Shown here: one piece after another, positions 55,060-64,000 of the stretch
How the letters are laid out: every line of letters starts with the position of its first letter
Position numbering within the stretch: position 1 is the first letter of the stretch
Source of the DNA: Tilletia caries
Taxonomy: Eukaryota > Basidiomycota > Exobasidiomycetes > Tilletiales > Tilletiaceae
Assembly (NCBI GenBank): GCA_032718865.1
Contig: JALUTQ010000041.1
Location: 310,001-374,000, forward strand
DNA length: 64,000 nucleotides
Reading direction: 5' to 3'
Position numbers and translations under genes: made by a program
Notes under the pieces: model-generated
Seen by the model: the letters and a program-made list of their open reading frames with translations, nothing else
Database searches by the model: none
What the model was told of the DNA's origin: nothing

Positions 55060-55620
55060 CGATTTCTCTCTCCCTCTCTTCTCAATCAAAAATGTTTCCG
55101 ACCGGCTTCGAGACGCTATCGCTCAGCTGGTTGATCATGACGACGACGATGATGGAAAAGTTGATGAGGTTGACAAGATATTGTTTCATCGCTATACGAA
55201 GCTGTGGCCCTGCTCACACCTCCCTCCTCCTCCCTTTCTGCTTCCCAAAGTCTAACAGTAGGCCCACCGCCATAATCGACCATTCAGTACCTCTACCCAC
55301 GGCCAACAACCGAGTCGAATCTGCAAGACCAGCTTCACGACCCCATCCCCCTCCCCCTCTTGCTCCATAATCTCGACTCCATCCTGCTTCAGGCACGACG
55401 GGGATTCAGACCTTCGAGGCCAGCCTCGCCACTGGTCTCCCACATCCTCCGCTCGGCGCAAGAGGATTCCTCACTGTGGCGTGCCGTCTTCGGCGGAGGG
55501 ACACGTGTCCTTGAAGTCAGCAGTGGAGTCGGCATCCTCGGGGTGCTCTGCGTCAGACTTCAGGATGCATATCACACTCAGCCAGCAGAATGCGGGAACA
55601 TAAGGGGTATGTGATAGAAC
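55060..55620 (+). pseudogene. Class I SAM-dependent methyltransferase, N-terminal half (best copy)
   Basis: Coding pieces on the plus strand: an exon-like segment (SDRLRDAIAQLVDHDDDDDG, about 55088-55210), then a continuous frame from about 55285 (YLYPRPTTESNLQDQLHDP; LHNLDSILLQARRGF; then SAQEDSSLWRAVFGGGTRVL) into motif I VLEVSSGVGILGVL, ending at a TGA near 55613. The arrangement fits the lysine-methyltransferase branch (METTL21/EFM-like), where a short N-terminal domain precedes a Gly-rich SAM loop. Motifs after the loop are missing or lie in decayed sequence to about 55920. Copies A and B hold more degraded versions. Confidence 0.5.
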
Positions 55621-56094
55621 CGTTCCGGGGGTCAAGTGTTGAATGCTAGAGGCTCTCTCTGCATCTGTTGAACAAAGTGAGTCTCCCTACTGGACCTTAT
55701 GCGAGAGAGGGATCGTCCTGATCACCAACGGCTCCTCCTTTTCTACCATCAGACGATCTCGCAAGTCGCATTCGTGAGCCCACATCCACGTTACTCCGTT
55801 GGACTGGGTCGAAATCTGAAGCCAACACGACGAAAAAAACACGGAAGGACATCGAATCTGGCCGACCATCAGAAGACACACCAGCAGGACCATGAACCTG
55901 GCTCCACTACGTCGCAACCGTCATCGTACTCGCGACCGACGTTATCTTTTCTTCCCCTCTCTACAGGCTCCTCGCATACACCGGTCGGTGTGAACGCAAG
56001 GCTGGTACATCACGATGAGCAAAAGCGGACGAGGTTGTACGACTCCGCGGCGGTCCAACCCATTCGCGAAGCCTGAGAAGCAGTCGCTGATCCC

Positions 56095-57058
56095 AAGAAG
56101 GTTCAACAGTGCCATCAAGCTCCCGATACCGCCTTGGGAAAGGGGATCAACGGTCGATCACCTGCTGCTGCCACCTCAGACCAGCGTTGCGACTCGTGCT
56201 GGTCCAATCAGTTCTAACGCAATTTACCTCCGGATGCCTCGAAGTCTCTCCCGACCCAAGATCAGTTGCCGACCTCGCCTCAAGACCAGAATAACGTAAA
56301 CGAGAATCACTATTCGCAATACATCGCGCTTCACCTCGACCGGCCTCATACAATGGAGGCCCTCGATGGAGAGCCGCACACCCGCAGTCTCCTTCGATCG
56401 TCTCAGTCCGTGTGTTTTGAGAAAGGAATGCGGGAAGGACCCACCGCAGGTGGGTGGGCGCGGGCTTGATTGAACGTTGTTCCGAGCTCGTCGTGGGCCG
56501 CCCTGGGAGGGCGGGACACTGTTTGAGGCAAGGCAAAATTAAAGAGGAACGTACAAAACAAGCCGGCGCCGGAGAAAATAAACCAGAACGTATGGAGGAA
56601 TCGGAAGAGAGTTGGAACGCAAGGACAAAAAACGTTGTGAGAGAACGATCGCGTTCCTCGGTGCAAGGAAAAGGGTGTGGAGTGTGGGAAAAAACAATGC
56701 ACGAGACTGAGGCCAACGCAACGAGCAGTGTCCGTGTGCGTCGAGGATGAAGGTGGGTTCGAGAGGCAGCGTGACCGAGCGACGAGATGATGTGGTTCTG
56801 CTTCTTCTCTGTGCCCGAAGGGAGGAGGAGAGTGAAGAACCTTTCGGCTTTCCTGCAGATCAAATCGGGGCTCGGCCCGGGTGTCTTCGGGAGCTCCCTC
56901 CGACGTCGCACTGCCGTCGACCCACCCATCATCCGACTTGGGCGCGGCCGACGGATCCTCATTCTTCCGAAACCGATACATGACCAAGATGACCGTTCTA
57001 TGGCAGTCCAGAAAGGTCAGGTAGCCACTGAGGCTGCTCTCTCGCCACCGTGGGAAAC
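56095..57058. other. About 960-bp insertion specific to copy C
   Basis: The sequence on both sides matches adjacent positions in copy B (near 45125-45150), but the middle has no counterpart in A or B. No terminal repeats or target duplication could be resolved. The minus-strand open frames are long but not convincingly coding. Origin unknown. Confidence 0.5.
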
Positions 57059-57867
57059 GATTGGGCTCGGCATCGGCACCAAGTTGAGCACGGAACGGTT
57101 CCCATCGCCAGTACCTTCCAAGAATCAAATCCCAAGCACGCAGATATCACTCCGCCGATGTCGAATGATGCATGAGCGTCACTGCACCGCTATCCTCATC
57201 TTTCCCACACCTGCCGCACGAAATGCTATGTTCATGCGAACCGTTCCTCACTTTATGCAGACCACGCTCTTTTATTCCTTCGACTTCAATATTCAATGAA
57301 CACGTACTGCTGTTTTTACGCGATGTCTCCGTGACCTTTTGCTCTAATCTCCTTAAGGCATGAGACGTCGAGCTGTTTGTACTGAACAGTAGTTACGGAT
57401 GTGTGAGGCCGGTTTCTGTCTACAACACCTAGAGCAAGATGAGAAAAGCGTAGCCAGTGATCTTACAGGGATGCAATCTTGTTCCATCTTATGCTGTTTG
57501 CAACATTGCAACGTTTCCTTGTGGAGCTATGGTCAGCTTTTCCAAGCTCTCATATCATTCCCATCATCGCTATTTCCTGCCCATGACAGATCATAGCGAA
57601 CCCGAACATACCTGCGAAAGGGGACGGATGACATTGCAGCTTCGGATGCGATACACGTCTTGGAGGACGAGGAGAATACTTGTCTGGAGTCCGGACAGCT
57701 TCCTCACAAGTATCTTCGCATCTGAGTTAGTCTGTTCGTGTATTGATCGTTTCTTGCGCTGTCCAAGTCTTGGGTCTAAACAAACAAAGCAACGCTCCCA
57801 CTCTTCTCCGCTTCCCCGTCCTTTGCATACCGGCATTCGTCGCCTCGCTGCTCTCCCTACACCTTCT
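57059..57867. other. Copy C spacer, no gene seen
   Basis: Collinear (inverted) with about 44580-45140 of copy B plus diverged sequence around 57180-57400. No supported frame. Confidence 0.4.
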
Positions 57868-58645
57868 CTAGTGGCACCTCAGCTGCTGCGGACGCCGCTC
57901 TTCCCCCTCCTCCCACAGTCAACCGCGCAGAAGCTCGCATGGGCCGCACTCCCTCGGGCCAGTCCCGCATCTCGGCCCAGTCCACAGCGACGACACTCCA
58001 ACAGCCAATCCACACAGGCGTAACCGCCGCAACCACCGAGGCCATCGTTTCCAGTCCGCCGACATCCGCTCGACCACTGCCGTCGATCATCTATCGGGAG
58101 GAAGAGGTGCTGCTGTCGCTCCAGCTGCTGGCGTATGTGAGCAAGTACCCGCATGTGCGGGAGCTCTTCCACAGTGCTGAAGTCGTCGATGGGCGAATGC
58201 CGGATTGGTACTCGATTGTGGCATCGGCTGCGATGGCATCTGCGAACGGAGCCCATGCACATCAATCGTCGTCCTCCTTCGACTCCTCGAACTGGTCCGA
58301 GGAGGATGAGGACAAGGCGACGGCGACGGTGGAATGCTGAAGTTGTATGCATTACGGACCGAGTCGTGGTCTCCGTCGGCGAGGGAACACAAGACGGTCT
58401 TCTCGATTGCGGAGCGGTTCACCCTCAAAGCGTCCAGCTCCCGCTCGGCCATCATCAAGGACTCCCGTCTGTCGACCGGGGTCCAAAACTGGACTGGCGT
58501 GATCATGCGCGACGCCTGCCGAAAAGACGAAAGCCGGGGCGGCGTGATGTACATGTGTACATGTGCGCTCCCTCCTCAGTCTCCTCAACGCTATGCAGTC
58601 TCTGAGCTTGGCAACGTCGGTTGGGACACAGAACCTGTCGAATAG
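57868..58645 (+). pseudogene. Mub1 fragment, copy C (frameshifted)
   Basis: Same Mub1 middle segment with the same foreign tail. An indel at about 58330 (ACGGTGGAATGC in place of the usual GCCGAGCTC context) breaks the frame in the middle. The two halves remain close to copy B and to the full gene. Confidence 0.75.
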
Positions 58646-59128
58646 GAGGTGATCGTGTCCCCTCCCTCTAGCGCACGAACGGCAGAAGAGACGATCGAGG
58701 GTGAGTATACTAAGCTGAGAACGACCGTCAATGTCAACGTCGTGACGTGGAATTCCGCGGATAGAGGACCAGTCCATTTCATATCATGTCAGTATCAATG
58801 ACCCAATCTAAGTCAAGGTACTGATGAAATGTCGCTATGTACGGCAATGACGGCTGCTGGCTGGCCCTTTCCAACGCAGAGATCGTCTCGCGACGCTGTT
58901 CGTCAAGACTGGACGCAGTCCGGTCCGGGACATCTTTGACGCTTCGGGGCGTATTAAGCCGATACACTTTTGCGTATATATCATTGCCCGTCGGGGCGTC
59001 AGGGCTTCGGGGCGTTGAACGTTCTCACCTCCTTTCATGAACAATCATTTACCCCTCACACACATTGAACCCTCGCCTGCTGATGGCAATACTATCATCC
59101 AGCAAACGTTCCTATCATACAGAAAGGG
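58646..59128. other. Copy C spacer upstream of the secreted gene
   Basis: Contains one unit of the ~100-bp repeat that is tandem in copies A and B. No gene seen. Confidence 0.4.
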
Positions 59129-59136
59129 TATATATA
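59129..59136 (+). promoter_or_regulatory. TATA box of the secreted-protein gene (copy C)
   Basis: TATATATA within GGGTATATATACC, about 140 bp upstream of the ATG and conserved in all three copies. Confidence 0.6.
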
Positions 59137-59274
59137 CCGACCTCTGATGACCATCAGGATCGATTTTAGCACCATTCACCAGTGCCTCTACTTTCTTCTC
59201 ACAATCTACTTCTGCTTGACGCAGTCTACACTTCAAACACTTCGACATCGGCCTCGCCCACACCCAGCAACACG

Positions 59275-59813
59275 ATGCAGATCCGTCGCTTCTCCCCTCT
59301 CTCCTTCTTCCTCCCTGCCGTCCTCATCGGTTCTATCGCGCTGGCTATGGTTGCGGGCGCCCCTGCGCCAGCTTCTGCGGATCTCGAGCAGCATACCGCG
59401 GAGAGCTTCCTCAGTGAGTACCTTGATTCTGATCCACGCACCAGTAGGCCGTACTGACATGGCATTTTGTGTAGAGAGAACGCTTCCAAACCTCGAGAAA
59501 TTGAGCCTGGAGGATCTCCAAGAACTGCTCAGTAAGCTGTCAAGAGACTCAGCCTGAATATGATCGCCGTTACACTTGCTCACTGTAACGGTCTGCTGCC
59601 CAAATTTCACAAACAGAGGACCAGAACAAAGCCCTCGAACGATACCATGAGGCGACAAACAACATGAAATTCTTCGGAGGCACAACCGAAGAACGCAAGC
59701 AAGTCGCCATCGATCGACTTACCAAACAAGCAGGCGGCGTGCAGGCAAACATCGACACTATCCGCAATTCGATGAAGTCTTGGGGCGAGGGTCTTCGTTT
59801 GGGCCTGCCCTAG
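59275..59813 (+). CDS. Secreted 130-aa protein, copy C (intact)
   Basis: Exons 59275-59413, 59475-59531, 59617-59813; phases 1, 1 and end agree, giving 130 aa. The signal peptide is followed by an Ala/Pro segment (GAPAPASADLEQ), then a helical acidic/basic protein ending GLRLGLP. The frame is open further upstream to 59182, but the hydrophobic start favours the ATG at 59275. It differs from copy B at a handful of residues, mainly the C-terminus. Introns are 61 and 85 nt, GT-AG. No family recognised. Confidence 0.7.
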
Positions 59814-59916
59814 GTCCCGTGCCGAAGGGTTGATATCCAAGAACCATCCAACTCTGGCCCTTTGACAAATGCTCGCAGCTGGATGTACCTACTTCCTTTC
59901 ACCAATTCTCCAAAAG

Positions 59917-61081
59917 TCATACATGTCCTGCTCCTTTATCTGCCCATCTTCCCGCAAGTTGTACGCTGTGACAAGGTGCAGTTTGTAAATAAGCTGAACG
60001 AATGAAGGAGTCGCCCGCCTCGCCTCGCCTCGCCTCGCCTCGCCTCGCCTGAAGGACAACGCCGCTCTGCGCTCTCAACGACTGATTAAATAGAACACCT
60101 ATGTATTGCAGTGGACAAAGAGACATGGGTCAGGTCCTCGTTTCAAACAAGAACCGTGCAAACAAGAACTCACCTTGGACGAGACACGATCCACCATCTC
60201 CCGCTCAATCACCAAGCCATCCGTGCCGAGCCGCTTCGCAGCCATATCAAACGAAGATCCGATGGCACACCTGCCGATTCGCATCGCCCCGGTACGTATC
60301 CCACAGCGGGTGCTACGATTGGCCTCGGCCTGTGCACGCAGGAAGGACCGGAGTGCCGATGGAATAGGTGTGGATGTTTTGGTACCTGCTCGGGCGGAGG
60401 GGCACGGCGCCTTGGGCGATGTGGGGAAGTTGTACTCTGCGAAACTTTCGTCCGCTGTCTCCAGTTGCGCCGATGGATCGTCGTCGTTTGGCGGAGCGGG
60501 ATGGATCGGTGGCGGAGTCGGTGGTAGAAGCTGGCTGGAAGGTAGTGCTGATGGGGGGAAGGGACGTGGCCGGATGTTGTTTCGAGCTGGAAGGGCTGAG
60601 CCGGGACTGGCGATGTGGTAGTTGAGGACGGCGCGGACGTGGACGTTGTTGGGATTGTGCTCGTAGTCGTGTTGGCCATGTCCCGCGTGGGAAAGAGGAG
60701 AGATTCGAGGTCTGAGTGGGAGAGGGAGGAGAAGTCGAAGAGGATGGATCCGGTTTGTAGCTGTGCTGATGGTAGCTTCGTACCCCCCCTCCTCTGCAGA
60801 AGGCCGTTTGGTGTTATGGATGACGATGGGACGGCATCCAGATCTGACAGTCGGAATGGCTGGTGGAGCTGATCGCAAGCAGGGCCTGCCTGCGTCGGAG
60901 TCTGATCGTCTGTGCTGAGCACAAACTGGGAAAAGTCGAAGTAGTCGGGGTTGGCGGCTGCCTCCGGTTCTGCGTGAGCCTCTGCGGATGGACCCTGCCG
61001 CCGATGCTCTCTGCCTCTATCTATTTCTATGCGGAAGAGAGAGAGAGAGAAGTCGAAGGGGTGAATGTAATTCCTCCCCAA
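59917..61081 (-). pseudogene. Gene U, copy C (stop-free N-terminus, internal deletion)
   Basis: Here the N-terminal frame reads through the position that is TAG in copies A and B (ACTCCG in place of ACTTAG) and stays open for about 290 codons. It then drifts out of the frame used by the C-terminal part at the short C run (about 60553), and the same ~410-bp deletion as in copy B is present. The last exon and the GCGAG pentamer array (six units, about 60018-60049) follow. Function unknown. Confidence 0.45.
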
Positions 61082-61762
61082 AGGGCAAAGGCCCGTGCTG
61101 TTTCTCCTGGCGAGCGGGTAAGAGAGAGAAGTCCAGTGAGCAGAAGAAGAGAAAGGGTTAGCAAAGGTCGTCCGGAGCTGGACTCTGCACAGAAAGGCCT
61201 CCTCCGAAACGCACAGACGGACAGACAGCGACGGCGAGAGTGTTCAGCCAGCGCTTGAAGGATATAAGGAACGATCCCACATTGATTGATTCCCACACTC
61301 ACGCCGGCAGTCACGCACGTTGTGTACTCCCACTTCGGATGAGAAAGTGTAATGAAAGTTGGCCCTGCTTCCATCAATTTCATCTGTGCCTCGGCCGTCG
61401 CGTTGGTCGTTGTTGGTCGGCCAGGCACGGCACTGACTGCGGACTGCGTACGGACTGTTGCGGCCGGGAGAAAGAAATAAGAAGCAAGGCGGGACGAAGT
61501 GAGACATTCGATCGGAAGTGTGCCTTGCCGATGGAGGTGGAACTCCGCTTAGCGTGCCATTTGTGAGCTTCGAGAATCGAGTGAGTGTTTGAGTAGTGTG
61601 AGTCAAGTCAAGTCTCGGTGAGATGATCGTGACAGAGAGAGAGAGAGAGAGAGAAGGCAAGAATCAATACTTCCCACTCACTGTCCTCGTCCTCGACCGC
61701 GACCGCGACCGCGACCGCGACCGCGACACTGTCCTCGATAGCACACAGCACGCAGTCCCGCG

Positions 61763-63976
61763 ATGGCCGCCACCGAAACAGCGCCGGGCTACTTCCAGGC
61801 CGCGACCGCGACCGGGACCGGGACCGGGACCGGGACCACAGACGCGGCTGCAGCTCCACCGCCAGCTCGGCGTCCATCAGGATCAGGACCGGCCGGGCAT
61901 CGCAACTCGGTGCCCACAACCGTGCTCGAGAAGGCAGCAGCAGGCATCACCGTCTTCGGAGGCCCACCACGGCCAGACGCTTTCACCTCGGCCTCCTGGG
62001 CTGCATGGATCAACGCGTACTCTGCCGCAGGCTGGAATGCCACCACGCCCACCCTGCACCCGCATCGCGGCCGCTTCGCAACGACTGCCAACACATCGCC
62101 ACACTCCGCCATCAAAGAGTCCCGCCGCCAGCCAGCCGCACAGGCTTCTCTCGACCTCCTCCTCTCCCATGGCTACTTCCAGCCTCCGCCGGGCGACTCC
62201 CTCCCGCGACGCGAGCGCTGCCAGGCACTCCGCCGCTTCTGCCTCACCACCGCAGACGAGCGACCCACCCTCCAGCGCTACTCCGCCCTCGCACAGGCCG
62301 TCTTCCACGCAGACTTCGCTGCCGTCTTCATGTCCAACGTCAAAACGCCGTCCGAGATGTTCGTCTTCACAGGCTCGGGCGGCCAGCCTGACTCCTTCAG
62401 CGTACCCATCAGCCAGACTATATGTGGCCACGCCATGCTTCTTGCCGATAAGGTACTCGTCATGCCTAACATCAAGAAAGAGTGGGCCTTCTCCGGCCTG
62501 CCCTGTACCAACCCAGGCGGGTTCCCCAACAGCGTCGACGGCGAGGGACTCCTCTTCTACGCCTCCGCCCCCATTCGCGTAAACCCGACCGGACCCATCT
62601 GCATGAAGACGTCCACAAAGGCATCCAAGACCGTCATGGTAGGCAGGCTCTGCATCCTTGGCCGCGAGCCCCGCCACGACTGGACCGAGACCAATTCAGA
62701 GCTTCTGGCCAGCATCGCAGGCATGTGCGGCGACGCCCTCGAAAACGACTACCTCCAGTCTCGCGCGGTCAAAGTGTCCGAGATGCAGCGCGCCATCTCC
62801 TCCCTGACCCGCACGTTGGACGAGGACCGCGGCGAGCAGGAGGATAAGAGCACAGCGGGGTTGGCGGCGGCTGTTAGTGCTGCCAATGCCCGCGATGGCC
62901 ATCTCCGTATCTGTCCCCGCAGAGTCGAACAGGCCTGCAAGCATCTACGCGAGGCGCTCCATGCGGACAGTGTCACCGCTGTCGATCTGTCCACTTTCAA
63001 AGTGTCGACGTTGCAGGAGCGCAGATCGGCGTCGGGGACTGCGTACCCGCTTACGCCTTGGCTGCCTACGCCGTCGCCGTCGCTCTCCTTCCACTCATCT
63101 TCCGCACGCACGACGGAGTCGGATTCGTCGAATGAGGGAGGTCAGGCTGAGGGCGGTGGTGGCGGCGAAAGAGGAGGAGGAGGAGGTGGTGGCAGGATGC
63201 CACCTACTGCTGCTACTACGCCCGGTGGGATGTCGAATCTCCAACTCAACTCGGGTGCACCGACGTCGACGTCCATGGCCAGTTCCGCCGGCTTCAACTC
63301 CTTCTGGCACTCCCATCAGCAACTGCCCTCCAGCTCGTCTCGCACTTCAGTCACTGCCGCCAGCACAACAGACAGTCCGTATACGTCTAAACAACAACAC
63401 CAACCACAACCGCCACAACCACAACAGCATCAACAGCAACAGCAATCAAGACCCCAGCGCCAGCAGATCTGCGCACAGATGTGCGACACGGAGACACCCA
63501 AGGTCGTATGCCACTACGGCGCGCCCGAACTCGCGCCCCAACTGCACGGCATCATGCAGAAGAAGGCTCTCTCGGCCTGGCTGACGCGTTGGATCCGCGA
63601 TCGGAACCCGATCCGGCCGCAGCTGTATCGGCAGCGGCAGTGGGACGAGGACGCGGACGCGGACGCTGATTCGGACGTGGGTGGCGCTGGGGACGTCGGT
63701 GAGGCTGAGGGGGAGGGGGAGGGGGAGGGGGAGGGTGGGGCGGAGCAGGCTCGGACGAGCGGCTTGCCGGATATGGGAGGGGATAGCTCGTTGGCCATGT
63801 TGGGAGGACAGCAGCTCGGTTCCCCGCTCGTCGTGCCCGGTCGGCCGAGGGTCGGTCCGAGCCGTTCCCATGGCCACTCGAACTCGTCGACGGGGTCCCT
63901 CTTTGACGGCATGATGGGCCCAGGCGTGAGCTCAAACGGCGGCGGCGCTGTTCAGCTGTTCAAGTCTTGGGTCTGA
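61763..63976 (+). pseudogene. Histidine kinase N-terminal half (GAF region only), copy C
   Basis: Open frame of 737 codons equal to the first ~725 residues of the kinase at 12667-17807, including the GAF-like region and low-complexity stretches. It lacks the H-box, ATPase and receivers. It is open across the homopolymer that is frameshifted in copy A (five C rather than nine). The last ~12 codons (SSNGGGAVQLFKSWV) come from the junction with copy D. If expressed it would be a sensor module without kinase activity; it may equally be inert. Confidence 0.75.
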
Positions 63977-64000
63977 ACAAACGAAGCAACGCTCCCACGC
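63949..64000 (+). repeat. Start of a fourth copy (D) of the duplicated unit
   Basis: TTCAAGTCTTGGGTCTGAAC and onward matches the left part of copy C (57765-57805) in the same orientation, and 22265-22310 inverted. The window ends here, so the extent is unknown. Confidence 0.75.

Larger units (their letters stand above)
55380..63948. repeat. Segmental duplication, copy C (inverted)
   Basis: Inverted relative to A and B: the order from left to right is methyltransferase, Mub1 fragment, secreted gene, gene U, histidine kinase 5' part. It extends further into the kinase than copy B (to about the position equivalent to 15650 in A). It differs from A and B by an insertion of about 960 bp (about 56095-57058), and lacks the cysteine-peptide region. 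It ends at about 63948, where sequence equivalent to the Mub1-fragment flank starts again (copy D). Confidence 0.88.

Noticed and set aside
56147..57128. Two long overlapping minus-strand frames in the copy C insertion
   Set aside because: No start context, domain or codon pattern that sets one frame apart; treated as unassigned insertion.

Overview
This is a GC-rich eukaryotic nuclear window, almost certainly from a basidiomycete fungus. Genes carry many short GT-AG introns of about 50-100 nt. The family content is typical of basidiomycetes: a KDZ DNA transposase with cysteine clusters, a DUF6535-like membrane protein, a Mub1/SamB MYND protein, a hybrid histidine kinase and a phosphomannomutase. 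No prokaryotic signals, CRISPR arrays or rRNA genes were seen.

Layout. 0.65-10.9 kb is a transposon nest. A 1.67-kb hAT-like element (2123-3795, 8-bp target duplication) sits in a stretch rich in splice-like signals. Next is a KDZ-type element (about 4.1-10.86 kb) with an apparently intact spliced transposase and a tail-to-tail partner gene. Its left end was hit by a Mutator-like MITE, which was itself hit by a second one; both have 10-bp target duplications. 11-18 kb is the conserved core: phosphomannomutase (plus strand) facing a hybrid histidine kinase (minus strand).

The dominant feature is a segmental duplication present three times and starting a fourth. Copy A (about 17.95-26.26 kb) and copy B (about 40.69-48.1 kb) are direct repeats. 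Copy C (about 55.4-63.95 kb) is inverted, and the last ~55 bases start another copy (D) in the orientation of C. The unit carries an uncharacterised Ser/Pro-rich gene (gene U), a three-exon gene for a 130-aa secreted protein, a fragment of Mub1 cut just before its MYND finger, a broken methyltransferase gene and, in A and B, a tiny cysteine-rich secreted peptide gene. A and C also include the 5' part of the histidine kinase; B runs into the only full-length Mub1 gene. Each copy has its own pattern of intact and broken genes, so they are real diverged copies.

Between A and B (26.3-40.7 kb) is accessory DNA. It holds a divergent pair (DUF6535-like membrane protein with a C-terminal zinc-type cluster; deaminase-fold protein), two solo LTRs with perfect 5-bp target duplications, and a decayed tyrosine-recombinase (DIRS-like) retroelement with two nested small elements. 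Between B and C lie Mub1, a possible small membrane protein, a frameshifted TPR gene and the best-preserved piece of the methyltransferase.

How it works together. The host functions are mannose activation (PMM), phosphorelay signalling (HK) and probable proteasome-factor control (Mub1). The repeated unit spreads secreted-protein genes, and the deaminase/membrane pair is the best candidate for an undescribed system. Exon models are my own reading of splice signals and reading-frame phase. I could run no searches.
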